Assembly: GCF_900129615.1 (NCBI RefSeq)
Contig: NZ_FQWI01000002.1
Span: 124,001-188,000 of the forward strand
DNA: 64,000 nt
Origin: Pectobacterium carotovorum
Lineage (GTDB): Bacteria; Pseudomonadota; Gammaproteobacteria; Enterobacterales; Enterobacteriaceae
Reading direction: 5' to 3'
Part shown: in pieces, positions 1-9,859 of the stretch
Layout: every line of letters starts with the position of its first letter
Numbering within the stretch: position 1 is the first letter of the stretch
Program-made: the position numbers and the translations under genes
Notes under the pieces: generated by a model
The model's database searches: none
Seen by the model: only the letters and a program-made list of their open reading frames with translations
Told to the model about the DNA's origin: nothing

Positions 1-335
1 ATGAAATGCTGTTTTATATGGACTTTATTCCTATTTGACTTATAGGAATATACGTAACTTGGTGTTTTTATTTATCTTATTATGTACATATGTATCTATT
101 TATTTCATTAAACTTATCGCCAGCTACCATTAAATGGTGTGATAACTTAATGTTGATCACAAAAAGCCGATCGTAAAAATCTTGGTTATCGCACCGTGTT
201 TTAGGGGGATCTCCTGCCTGATATATTCCTGAATGCTATTTTTCTTGTCGTTCTTATGCTTTTCCTGCCGATGTGCGAGCAATACCCTCTGAAATCCTGT
301 CAAAGCGCAAGGAAAGTGCGTTATCTGATGTAAAT
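1..335. other. AT-rich region upstream of exbB, no gene seen
   Basis: This stretch is AT-rich at its left end and carries no open frame that I can support. A short frame on the minus strand (157-378) overlaps the exbB control region and resembles nothing I know. The gene to the left lies outside the window. Confidence 0.5.
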
Positions 336-354
336 AATAATGAGAACGACTATC
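336..354. promoter_or_regulatory. Candidate Fur box upstream of exbB
   Basis: The 19 bases AATAATGAGAACGACTATC match 14 of 19 positions of the classical Fur consensus GATAATGATAATCATTATC. ExbB and ExbD serve TonB-dependent iron uptake and are iron-repressed through Fur in enterics, so the position fits. The match count was made by eye. Binding is inferred. Confidence 0.5.
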
Positions 355-424
355 AATTCGTTCAGGGTTTGGTATCATTTCAGGCTGCGTTATTGCGGCA
401 TTATACCTGCGAATATGTGCGGAT

Positions 425-472
425 ATTGTACAGAACAGATGATTGTACAGAACAGATGATTGTACAGAACGA
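425..472 (+). repeat. 17-bp tandem repeat in the exbB leader
   Basis: The unit ATTGTACAGAACAGATG occurs twice in full (425-441, 442-458) and a third time in part (459-470). It sits between the probable Fur box and the exbB ribosome binding site, so it is likely part of the 5' untranslated leader and a site where copy number could change by slippage. Confidence 0.8.
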
Positions 473-488
473 ATGGTGGAGGCACAGC

Positions 489-1499
489 GTGAAGACGGCT
501 GTCAGTAATACAACTCAACAGGTGTTATCAACCTGGCAAAAAAAACGTGGCGCGCTCAGCGCATTTTCCCGTAGCGTGCTGGTTATCCTGCTGTGTACGG
601 CAGGACTAAGTGGAAATGCGTTTGCGGCTCCGGCAACTGCACCGTTATCGACAGAGAATGCAGCACCAGCCGTTCAACCTGCTGCTGCGTCGCCTTCCGC
701 TCCTGTGACGACCGATGCGCAGGCACCAGCGTCAGCACTCGCGCTGCCTGCCAGTGCGGCACCGGGCACCAATAACCTGATGAAAACCGATTTGTCCGTC
801 TGGGGTATGTACCAGCACGCCGATGCCGTCGTGAAAACGGTGATGATCGGTTTGCTGCTGGCCTCCGTGATTACCTGGGCGATCTTCTTCAGTAAAAGCG
901 TTGAGATGTCTGGTGCGAAACGCCGTCTGCGCCGTGAGTATCTGGCGTTGGAACAGGCGAAAACGCTGGACGACGCGCTGGAAACCGCGGACGCGTTCAA
1001 AGCAGGCAGCGTTGCACAGCAACTGCTGGTCGATGCGCAGAACGAACTGGAGCTTTCCGCACGTTCCGATGACAACAACGGAATTAAAGAGCGCACCGCG
1101 TTTCGTCTGGAACGTCGCGTAGCGGCTACCGGGCGTCACATGGGGCGTGGTAACGGTTATCTGGCGACGGTCGGCGCGGTTGCCCCGTTCGTGGGGCTGT
1201 TCGGTACGGTATGGGGCATCATGAACAGCTTCATCGGTATCGCACAGACGCAAACCACCAATCTGGCGGTAGTGGCACCAGGGATCGCAGAAGCCCTGCT
1301 GGCGACGGCGATTGGCCTGGTTGCGGCGATTCCTGCGGTTGTCATCTATAACGTCTTTGCTCGCTCGATTGCCAGCTACAAAGCGATGGTCGGCGATGTG
1401 GCTGCACAAGTGCTGCTGCTGCAAAGTCGCGATCTCGACGTGGCTGCCAGCAACGATAACCGGGCGTCTTCAGCAGCGCATAAACTGCGGGTGGGTTAA
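489..1499 (+). CDS. exbB: ExbB, proton-channel subunit of the TonB energy complex
   Basis: Inner-membrane subunit that with ExbD uses the proton gradient to energise TonB for uptake of iron chelates and other ligands. The MotA/TolQ/ExbB domain is clear: one membrane helix near the middle (VMIGLLLASVITWAIFF), then two more around GYLATVGAVAPFVGLFGTVWG and AEALLATAIGLVAAIPAVV. I chose the GTG at 489 because GGTGGAGG lies 6-7 bases before it. The frame is open back to 273 but that part is not protein-like. The 336-residue product is longer than E. coli ExbB (244) because of an N-terminal hydrophobic segment and an Ala/Pro-rich periplasmic stretch, a form known from other gamma-proteobacteria. 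exbD follows after 3 bases. No tonB is present here. Confidence 0.93.
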   Translation: MKTAVSNTTQQVLSTWQKKRGALSAFSRSVLVILLCTAGLSGNAFAAPATAPLSTENAAPAVQPAAASPSAPVTTDAQAPASALALPASAAPGTNNLMKTDLSVWGMYQHADAVVKTVMIGLLLASVITWAIFFSKSVEMSGAKRRLRREYLALEQAKTLDDALETADAFKAGSVAQQLLVDAQNELELSARSDDNNGIKERTAFRLERRVAATGRHMGRGNGYLATVGAVAPFVGLFGTVWGIMNSFIGIAQTQTTNLAVVAPGIAEALLATAIGLVAAIPAVVIYNVFARSIASYKAMVGDVAAQVLLLQSRDLDVAASNDNRASSAAHKLRVG

Positions 1500-1502
1500 G
1501 TC

Positions 1503-1928
1503 ATGGCGATGCATTTGAAGGAGGACGTGAGTGATGACGGTGAAATGCATGACATTAACGTCACGCCGTTCATTGACGTCATGCTGGTTCTGCTGATTAT
1601 CTTCATGGTGGCGGCCCCGCTGGCAACGGTAGACATTCGTGTCGATCTGCCAGCCTCATCGGCAGCACCACAGCCGCGGCCGGAAAAACCGCTTTATCTG
1701 ACGGTAAAAGCAGATAAGCAAATGTTCCTGGGGGAAGAGGTGGTTAGCGAGCAGTCGCTGGCGCAGGTGCTGGATGCGAAAACCAGTGCCAATAAAGAAA
1801 CGACCATCTTCTTCCAGGCGGATAAAAGCGTCGATTATGAAACCATCATGAGCGTGATGGATTCACTGCGTAAGGCGGGCTACCTCAAGGTTGGCCTGGT
1901 CGGTGCGGAAACCGCTGCCGCTAAATAA
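1503..1928 (+). CDS. exbD: ExbD, TonB-system accessory protein
   Basis: Partner of ExbB in the inner-membrane proton-driven motor. The 141-residue protein has a short cytoplasmic N-terminus, one membrane helix at about residues 23-43 and a periplasmic C-terminal domain. The conserved helix aspartate is present at position 25 (VTPFIDVMLV), the residue essential for proton transfer in E. coli ExbD. The length equals the family norm. It starts 3 bases after exbB and is followed by a terminator, so the two genes form a simple operon. Confidence 0.95.
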   Translation: MAMHLKEDVSDDGEMHDINVTPFIDVMLVLLIIFMVAAPLATVDIRVDLPASSAAPQPRPEKPLYLTVKADKQMFLGEEVVSEQSLAQVLDAKTSANKETTIFFQADKSVDYETIMSVMDSLRKAGYLKVGLVGAETAAAK

Positions 1929-1950
1929 CGGCTGAGGGTTGTGTTGTAAG

Positions 1951-1987
1951 AAGGAATGCGGGCGTTCAAACCGCGTTCCTTTTTTTA
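1951..1987 (+). terminator. Terminator after exbBD
   Basis: AAGGAATGCGG pairs with CCGCGTTCCTT across a short loop and is followed by a run of seven T. A minus-strand copy of the hairpin could also end the scr transcript that stops at scrR. Confidence 0.8.
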
Positions 1988-2036
1988 CGTCTGTAGATTT
2001 ACGTCCAGATGATGGCAGGGCGCTTTGGGCGTTGGT

Positions 2037-3056
2037 CTACGCCCGCGAGTCAGGATGACGCCAGTGAATACGCGTCGGGATATAGCGTCGGTCTTCTTCA
2101 AGCGGCTGTTGTGCAATCAAACTCGTAATCATTTCAAAGCTGCTGCGCGCCAGATTCTCACAATCCTGCGCCACGGTATCGATCTTCAGCGGTAAGCAAT
2201 CAAACAGATAGTGATCGTCAAAGCAGCACAGTCGAATGCCGCTTTCCATCAGGTTATGCTGGTTCATATAACGCAGCACGCCTTCCATCAGGCCACAGGC
2301 GGCAACAAACAGCGCTTTTGGCGGACGACCCAGCGTTGCACACAGCTGAGCAAACATTTCATAACCCGCGCTGGGGTGATAGCTGCCGTGAATGATCCAC
2401 TCTGGCTTGCAGTCGATACCTGCGCGCGTTAGTCCAAGCTGGAAGCCTTCCAGACGGTGGCGAGTCGGGGAAATTCGCGGCTGGCCGCCAAGGAAATAGA
2501 ACTCATCACGATGCTGGCGGGCGATACGCTCGACCATTTCTGCCGTGGATTCTACCGCTTCGGAAATGACCATCGGCAGTGTGGAGTCACCAATGACCCG
2601 GTCAAACTGTACGACGGGCAACTGCTGATTAATTTTCTGATATTCGACATCGCTTAACAGGCTGGAAGCGACAATCAGGCCATCGACCTGACGCTGTACC
2701 AGACTGTTGACCGCCATCATCTCCTGACTGGCGTTTTCGTCGGTGCAGGCAATCAGCAGTTGTAGCCCCGCTTCACGGCACAGCATTTCCAACTCGCGGG
2801 AAATCACGGCAAAGCCGTAGTTGGTCATTTCTGGCACCACCAGCCCCAACGTGTTGCTGCGTGAGGAACGCAGCGAACGGGCGTGAATACTGGGCTGATA
2901 ACGTTGTTCATGCGCGACGGCTAAAATGCGGTCGCGGGTTTCATCAGAAACGCGAAACTCTTTGCTGCGTCCGTTAAGCACCAGACTAGCGGTGGATTTT
3001 GATACACCGGCCAGCGCGGCGATGTCACTGATTGTTATGCGTTTAGTCGGTTTCAC
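2037..3056 (-). CDS. scrR: ScrR, LacI-family sucrose operon repressor
   Basis: Repressor of the sucrose genes, induced by fructose or fructose-1-phosphate in the characterised enteric systems. It has an N-terminal helix-turn-helix at about residues 8-30 ([23 protein letters not shown]) followed by the hinge and a periplasmic-binding-protein-like sugar domain. The 339-residue length is typical. It lies 30 bases after scrB at the promoter-distal end of the operon, the order known from Klebsiella and the pUR400 scr regulon. Two likely operators lie before scrY and scrK. Confidence 0.92.
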   Translation of the reverse strand: MKPTKRITISDIAALAGVSKSTASLVLNGRSKEFRVSDETRDRILAVAHEQRYQPSIHARSLRSSRSNTLGLVVPEMTNYGFAVISRELEMLCREAGLQLLIACTDENASQEMMAVNSLVQRQVDGLIVASSLLSDVEYQKINQQLPVVQFDRVIGDSTLPMVISEAVESTAEMVERIARQHRDEFYFLGGQPRISPTRHRLEGFQLGLTRAGIDCKPEWIIHGSYHPSAGYEMFAQLCATLGRPPKALFVAACGLMEGVLRYMNQHNLMESGIRLCCFDDHYLFDCLPLKIDTVAQDCENLARSSFEMITSLIAQQPLEEDRRYIPTRIHWRHPDSRA

Positions 3057-3086
3057 CGCGAGGTCTGCTATCAGAAAAAAGGAAAG

Positions 3087-4496
3087 TTATTCTATCACGC
3101 ATGGCGCTAACAGCCAGTGCTGTAGCGTTAATCGCCCAGAGCCGCTGAATGTCATGGTTGCCTCGCTTTCCGGGAAATAGCGTGCAGACATCACGGCTTC
3201 GCCGTCGTTGATAAAAATTTCAACGCTGGAGCGATCGCACAGGATCTGCAATTGGCTCAGGTCACCACGCCAGTAGCGATGCTCGGGCTCGCCGGTGCGA
3301 CGGTTACGTCGGCTCAGCGTCACGCGCTCACCATCCCAACAGAGAACCAACTGGGAGGCGAGGTTGAACTGGAATTCCCCCTGCACGGTGATGAGAATTT
3401 CTGCGCTGCTAGCATGAAGTGGAGACGCATAGTCTGCGGCACCATGCCAAGTGTAATGCTGCCTGCGCAGTTGTTGCAGTTCGCGCGCAGGACGCTGATA
3501 AACGCGATCGCCATGCAGCGTGAGTTCACGCGGACAGGTCATGGTATGGATCCAGCCCTGTTCGATCGTGGGTTCAAAAAATTCATTGTCGTCAGGAATC
3601 GACATCCAACCGAACAGCAGGCGTCGTCCGTCTTCACTCAGCGTGGTTTGCGGCGCGTAAAACTCGAAGCCGAGATCCAGTTCGTGGAAATCCTGATGTG
3701 GGTACGTGCCGTTTTCGTAATTGAGTGAGCCAATGAAATAGCCCGCCTGAAAGGTATTCAGGTAGCGTTCCTCTTCGGCGGGAACCCCCTGCGGGCAACA
3801 AATCAGGACGTCTTTGCCATCCAATGGGAACAGGTCCGGGCACTCCCACATGTAGCCAAAATCACCGAGTCCACCCAGACGGGAACCGGCGATCTCGCCG
3901 ATCTTCTCCCACGCCAGCAGATCGGCAGAACGGTAGAGCAGCACTTTACCTTGTAGATCGAGGTCCTGTGCGCCGAGCACCATGTACCAGTGGTCGTCCT
4001 GACGCCACACTTTGGGATCGCGAACGTGTCCGGTATAGCCGTCTGGGAGCGTCAGAACTGCTCCCAGCTTGTCATATTCACCGTTAGGATTCTCACGGGC
4101 GAGACACTGAAATGCGGTACGCGAACCGTCATCGTATTTCACGTTACCGGTGTAGATCAGCATGATCGCCCCCTGATCCACTACCGCAGAGCCTGAATAA
4201 CAGCCGTGGCTTTCATAGCTTTCGCTCGGCACCAGCGCGACGGGTTCATGCATCCAGTTCACCAGATCGACGGAACTCCAGTGCCCCCAGAATTTCGCTC
4301 CGTGGGCACAAGACAAAGGATTCCACTGATAAAACAGATGGTAACGCCCGTTGTGATGAATGAATCCATTCGGATCGTTAAGCAGACCAACGCTCGGGGA
4401 CAGATGCCATTCCGGACGATACGGGTCTTCCTGTTTCCGTGAATGGCCTGACATCAGGGCGTGCGCCATGCGCTTTAGTAAGTGGACTTCCTTCAT
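3087..4496 (-). CDS. scrB: ScrB, sucrose-6-phosphate hydrolase (invertase)
   Basis: Cytoplasmic glycoside hydrolase family 32 enzyme that splits sucrose-6-phosphate made by the PTS into glucose-6-phosphate and fructose. The N-terminal signature NDPNGF carries the nucleophile Asp at about residue 41. RDPKVW holds the transition-state Asp and WECPDLF the acid/base Glu. The 469-residue length is normal for a five-bladed propeller plus C-terminal sandwich. Its ATG shares the last base of the scrA stop codon (TAATG), suggesting translational coupling. Confidence 0.95.
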   Translation of the reverse strand: MKEVHLLKRMAHALMSGHSRKQEDPYRPEWHLSPSVGLLNDPNGFIHHNGRYHLFYQWNPLSCAHGAKFWGHWSSVDLVNWMHEPVALVPSESYESHGCYSGSAVVDQGAIMLIYTGNVKYDDGSRTAFQCLARENPNGEYDKLGAVLTLPDGYTGHVRDPKVWRQDDHWYMVLGAQDLDLQGKVLLYRSADLLAWEKIGEIAGSRLGGLGDFGYMWECPDLFPLDGKDVLICCPQGVPAEEERYLNTFQAGYFIGSLNYENGTYPHQDFHELDLGFEFYAPQTTLSEDGRRLLFGWMSIPDDNEFFEPTIEQGWIHTMTCPRELTLHGDRVYQRPARELQQLRRQHYTWHGAADYASPLHASSAEILITVQGEFQFNLASQLVLCWDGERVTLSRRNRRTGEPEHRYWRGDLSQLQILCDRSSVEIFINDGEAVMSARYFPESEATMTFSGSGRLTLQHWLLAPCVIE

Positions 4497-5866
4497 TATT
4501 CGCTATCCGTTTTATATTTCAGCAGTAAGGAAAGGATAAAGGCGGCGCCGAACGCAATTAACATCCCGATCAGGTAGTTAAGCATCGATCCCCCTTGCAC
4601 AATAGCCAACCCCGGAAAACCGGTTAGCCCGACGGCCGTCATATTGACGTGATTGAAGACCACCCACGCGCCACCGAGCGCACCGCCTGCCAGTGCTGCC
4701 AGGAACGGTTTAATGAAGCGCAGGTTGATACCAAATATCGCGGCTTCCGTGATGCCCAGCAGACAAGAAAGCCCGGCAGGAACGGCAATCGCTCGGGTTT
4801 TGGCATCACGCGTTTTGAAGTATACCGCCAGACATGCGCCGCCCTGCGCCACGTTCGCCATTGCCCAAATTGGCAGCAGGAAGTTGACGCCGATATTCGG
4901 GTTGCCAAGCAGTCCGGCTTCAATGGCATGGAAGCTGTGATGGACGCCAGTGATCACGATGACGGAGTAGAGGCCGCCGAACAGCAAACCAGCCAACCAG
5001 CCAGCGTGAGCAATCAACGTACTGAGAACCAAGGAAATGCCATCGCCCAGCGCACGCCCAGCAGGCCCGATGAGCAGCATGGCGACAAAGCCGGAAATGA
5101 TGACCGTCAGGAACGGCGTGACGATGATATCCAGCGCGTCCGGTACGATTTTACGCAGGCGCTTTTCCACGATGCTCATAAACCAGACGGCGAGCAGGAC
5201 TGGAAACACGGTGCCTTGATAGCCGATCATGGCGATGTCCATGCCGAAGAAATGCATGGTCTGGAAGCCCCCGGCGACGCCCCAGGCGTTGGTCAACGCT
5301 GGGTGAGTCAGGATGCCGCCCAGCGTCGCGCCCAGATAAGGGTTACCGCCGAATTCCCGTGCGGCGGTAAAACCGATCAGGACAGGTAGTATAATAAATG
5401 CAGCGGAGCTGAACATATCCAGCATGACGAAGATCGCGCTGCTGGAATCGACCCAGCCGTAGGTCTTGATCATGCCGAGCAGCCCCATCAACAGACCGGA
5501 TGCGATAATTGCCGGCATGATAGGGACGAAGATGTTCGAGAGCAGGCGTGCCAGACGTTGAAGCGGGTTCAGCTTTTTCGCGGCAATCGAGGCGGCTTCG
5601 GATTTGCTTGATTCACTGATGCCTGCCGCTTTGATGAACTCGGCATACACCTTGTTAACCAGCCCGGTGCCGAAAATGATCTGCATTTGCCCGGCATTCT
5701 GGAAGCAGCCTTTCACGCCGTCGACGTTCTCGATCGCTTTCTTGTCAGCCAGACTGTCGTCATTCAGCACCAGACGCAGGCGAGTCGCACAGTGGGCAGC
5801 GCTGGCGATATTTTCTTTCCCGCCGAGAAGGGGGATTAGCGCGGCGGCAGTAGCGTTGATATCCAT
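4496..5866 (-). CDS. scrA: ScrA, sucrose-specific PTS enzyme IIBC
   Basis: Membrane permease that takes up sucrose and phosphorylates it at C6 of the glucose unit. The N-terminal EIIB domain carries the phosphorylated cysteine at residue 26 (AAHCATRL). The EIIC domain follows from about residue 105 with some ten membrane spans and the GITEAAIFGI motif. There is no IIA domain, so it must use the glucose IIA protein (Crr), as known enteric ScrA proteins do. The 456-residue length matches the family. Confidence 0.95.
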   Translation of the reverse strand: MDINATAAALIPLLGGKENIASAAHCATRLRLVLNDDSLADKKAIENVDGVKGCFQNAGQMQIIFGTGLVNKVYAEFIKAAGISESSKSEAASIAAKKLNPLQRLARLLSNIFVPIMPAIIASGLLMGLLGMIKTYGWVDSSSAIFVMLDMFSSAAFIILPVLIGFTAAREFGGNPYLGATLGGILTHPALTNAWGVAGGFQTMHFFGMDIAMIGYQGTVFPVLLAVWFMSIVEKRLRKIVPDALDIIVTPFLTVIISGFVAMLLIGPAGRALGDGISLVLSTLIAHAGWLAGLLFGGLYSVIVITGVHHSFHAIEAGLLGNPNIGVNFLLPIWAMANVAQGGACLAVYFKTRDAKTRAIAVPAGLSCLLGITEAAIFGINLRFIKPFLAALAGGALGGAWVVFNHVNMTAVGLTGFPGLAIVQGGSMLNYLIGMLIAFGAAFILSLLLKYKTDSE

Positions 5867-5936
5867 GTTATTCCTCTATATATGCGGTTTCTTCAGCGTC
5901 GGTCACAGTGTAACCGACGCTAAGGCTGGCCAATTA

Positions 5937-7526
<1,590 letters not shown>

Positions 7527-7529
7527 CTA

Positions 7530-7550
7530 AATTGCTAAACCGGTTTTTCA
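7530..7550 (-). promoter_or_regulatory. Candidate ScrR operator before scrY
   Basis: The stretch ATTGCTAAACCGGTTTTTCA centres on the palindrome AAACCGGTTT, the usual core of LacI-family operators and close to the ScrR sites known in enteric scr regulons (TAAACCGGTTTA type). It lies about 60 bases before the scrY start. A second partial copy, TTTAGCTAA, adjoins it. Confidence 0.6.
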
Positions 7551-7671
7551 TGAGGAAAATAAAAGCCAGCAGAAGGGTTAGCAAGAAATTTCACTCACCC
7601 GATTCTGTAACTGTGATCCTGACTACAAAACCGGGCGGTAACCGTATTAAGCGAAGGGCTTTAGTGCTTGT

Positions 7672-8595
7672 TTACGGGAGGGCGTGCAGCTGCTGCGCAT
7701 AGGGGAGTGCGGTCATCGCGCCTTTTGCCGTGGTGGCCAGCGCACCGCACCGCTGCGCCTGCGCGATAATCGGGTCCCAGCTAGGCGGCTGTGACAGGTC
7801 GTCATACTGCGCCAGACCGTGCAGCAAACCGGCGACGAAAGCATCGCCCGCACCGGTAGTATCGACGGGCGTCACCAACGGCGCGGCAAAGTGTCGTAGC
7901 TGGTGGCGATCGTGCAGCCAGACGCCTTCGCTACCCAGCGTCACCAGCAAGAGTTGGGTAGGGTAGCGCTGCATAAACTGCTGAATCCCTGCTTCAACAT
8001 CCGGTGTGGAACAGAGAAAGGCCAGTTCTTCACGCGATAGTTTCACCACGTCGGCCAGCATCAGCGCTTGTGTCAGACAGTCGCGCAGTTCCTCCTCGCT
8101 TTGCCAGAGATCGTCACGGATATTCGGGTCGAAGCTGACCCTTCCCTGTGCGGCTTTCACCTGCCTCATTGCTTCAAATGCGGTACTGCGTGAGGGCTCC
8201 TGCGAGAGTGCAATTGAGCAGAGGTGCAGCCATTCTCTCTGGTTGAACACCGGCAGGTCTTCCGACTGTAAAAACAGATCGGCACTCGGGCGCACCATAA
8301 ACGTGAAGGTGCGCTCCCCTGTTTCATCGAGGCTCACGACCACGGTTGAGGTTCGGTGGAGCCTGTCGTGTGCCATGTAGCGGGTATCGACGCTTTCCTG
8401 TTCCAGAACCGCTTTTAGAAAATGGCCAAAAACATCGTCGCCGACGCGACCAACAAAGGCACTGTTTCCCCCCAGTCTGGCAATGCCGACCGCAACATTG
8501 GCTGGCGCGCCGCCAGGGCATTTCAGATAGCGTTCCGTATCTTCCGAGATGAGATCGACAACCGCGTCGCCCATGACCCAAATTCTGTTTGCCAT
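7672..8595 (-). CDS. scrK: ScrK, ATP-dependent fructokinase
   Basis: Phosphorylates the fructose released by ScrB to fructose-6-phosphate. It is a PfkB/ribokinase-family protein: the N-terminal signature CPGGAPANVAVGIARLGG lies at about residues 26-43, and the C-terminal signature DTTGAGDAFVAGLL near residue 240 carries the catalytic Asp. The 307-residue length is normal. It is the promoter-proximal gene of the scr cluster, separated from scrY by about 200 bases holding a second operator-like site. Confidence 0.93.
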   Translation of the reverse strand: MANRIWVMGDAVVDLISEDTERYLKCPGGAPANVAVGIARLGGNSAFVGRVGDDVFGHFLKAVLEQESVDTRYMAHDRLHRTSTVVVSLDETGERTFTFMVRPSADLFLQSEDLPVFNQREWLHLCSIALSQEPSRSTAFEAMRQVKAAQGRVSFDPNIRDDLWQSEEELRDCLTQALMLADVVKLSREELAFLCSTPDVEAGIQQFMQRYPTQLLLVTLGSEGVWLHDRHQLRHFAAPLVTPVDTTGAGDAFVAGLLHGLAQYDDLSQPPSWDPIIAQAQRCGALATTAKGAMTALPYAQQLHALP

Positions 8596-8918
8596 AACGT
8601 TACTCTTATCAATGATAATTAGACTGTTTGCTAAAATAGAAGAATCGGTTTAGCTACGCAACGTCATTATGAAAATGTCTGCGTAATTACCTACAACGAG
8701 GAAATAAGCAGAGGGAGAGGCAGTTAGTTACAGGAATATATTAAGTGTTTGGATAATCATGTTTTTTTGACATAGTCGTGTAAAGAAAGGAAAGTGAACG
8801 AGAGCGGGTTTTTGAAATCGCGGGCTAAATAAAATACATTCTTGCCCGATACTCTCTATGTCGTTTGGCAGTACAGCGTGACTGTCACCAAGGAAGATAC
8901 CAAGAAGGAGAGAAGGGC
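8596..8918. other. Intergenic region between scrK and the small ORF
   Basis: This 323-base divergent region holds the likely scrK promoter. An ScrR-like half-palindrome AATCGGTTTAGC lies at 8643-8654 and a further TTTGCTAAAA at 8627-8636. Nothing gene-like was found in the right half apart from the ribosome binding site of the following small ORF. Confidence 0.5.
8643..8656 (-). promoter_or_regulatory. Candidate ScrR operator before scrK
   Basis: AATCGGTTTAGCTA is one half of the palindrome seen before scrY with one change in the other half, and lies about 50 bases before scrK. Two operators, one per promoter, is the known arrangement in enteric scr regulons. This one is weaker by eye. Confidence 0.45.
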
Positions 8919-9107
8919 ATGGCTCATAAAATCTTGGATAACATGTTGGATGAATTAAAGACCGTGGTTAAACAGCACGTCGGCGATAGTGCTGATGTTC
9001 AGATCGACATACGCTATCTGGAAGGAGGACGTAAAACACTTCGTATTACTATTCCTGATATTTCCACCCTGGAAATTGAATTTAATCGGCGTTCCGATCG
9101 TGCGTAA
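8919..9107 (+). CDS. Small unknown protein preceding the bactofilin gene
   Basis: A 62-residue product that I do not recognise. It has a charged N-terminus (MAHKILDNMLDELKTVVKQHVG) predicted to be helical and a C-terminal part (ADVQIDIRYLEGGRKTLRITIPDISTLEIEF) of alternating hydrophobic residues typical of strands. I chose the ATG at 8919 because AAGGAG lies at 8904-8909. The frame is open to 8865 but that part lacks a binding site. Its stop overlaps the likely start of the bactofilin gene by 8 bases, so the two are probably translated together and may act together. Confidence 0.6.
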   Translation: MAHKILDNMLDELKTVVKQHVGDSADVQIDIRYLEGGRKTLRITIPDISTLEIEFNRRSDRA

Positions 9108-9828
9108 TTACAACCTGCTTTGGGGAATATGGGCGATATGGGCTTTATTGGTTATCGCCTGGCTTATTGATATTTATAGCGAATTTCCCCTTCGATATTA
9201 CGGTCAGGGAGTGGCTGCCGTACTCGCCGCAAGTGCCACGATCGCATTTTTCTATACTGTTAAAAGGAATAACACGATGTTTTCATTCGATAAAAACAAA
9301 AAAGACGCAAAAGAACCGCAAGAGCGCAGTGAAATAAACAGCTCTCCCTCTATCAGTCCATCGAACGAGTTGATTAATTCAGTGAACCCTGTGCGCGTGA
9401 AAAAAGATACCTTCATTTCTCAGGGCGCACGTATTACGGGCTCTCTGGCTGTGGATGGCAACATTACCGTGGAAGGCCGGGTAGAAGGTGATGTGCAGTG
9501 TGATAACACGATTAAGGTGGAGCACACCGGTCAGGTAAACGGCGAAATGAAATCGCAGCAGATCGTCATCAACGGTCGCGTTGAAGGACGCATTGCCGCC
9601 AGCGTCGTAGCCATTCTGGCGCAGGGAAAAGTATTCGGCGACATTTTCACCGATGAGCTCTCCATCGAAAAAGGCGGCGTCTTCACTGGCCAATCCCACC
9701 CGCTGACCCCGCCAACGCAGAGCCAGGAAAAACTGACCTACGTGGAAAAGAAAAAAGAGAAAACCAGCAAAACCCCCGCAGAGCAAGAGAACGTCGTCGC
9801 GCTAACGAGCAATGCGCCAACGGCGTGA
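9100..9828 (+). CDS. Membrane-anchored bactofilin (polymer-forming cytoskeletal protein)
   Basis: Bactofilins are beta-helical proteins that polymerise without nucleotide and scaffold cell-wall or shape functions. Here the bactofilin core spans roughly the middle (VKKDTFISQGARITGSLAVDG to KGGVFTGQ), with the repeated short strands and glycines of the fold (GNITVEGRVEGDV, QIVINGRVEGRI). Two hydrophobic segments precede it (LLWGIWAIWALLVIAWLI and GVAAVLAASATIAFFY), so the filament is likely tethered to the inner membrane. The tail is charged and probably disordered. The start is uncertain: GTG 9100 keeps both helices and overlaps the previous stop, while ATG 9277 would give a soluble protein. 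Confidence 0.75.
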   Translation: MRNYNLLWGIWAIWALLVIAWLIDIYSEFPLRYYGQGVAAVLAASATIAFFYTVKRNNTMFSFDKNKKDAKEPQERSEINSSPSISPSNELINSVNPVRVKKDTFISQGARITGSLAVDGNITVEGRVEGDVQCDNTIKVEHTGQVNGEMKSQQIVINGRVEGRIAASVVAILAQGKVFGDIFTDELSIEKGGVFTGQSHPLTPPTQSQEKLTYVEKKKEKTSKTPAEQENVVALTSNAPTA

Positions 9829-9859
9829 GGTCGTAAGGTCATTCTGACAGGTAACGCCC

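Noticed and set aside
273-488. Upstream ATG-type extension of exbB
   Set aside because: The added 72 residues are not protein-like, include the tandem repeat and span the Fur box; the GTG at 489 has a strong binding site.
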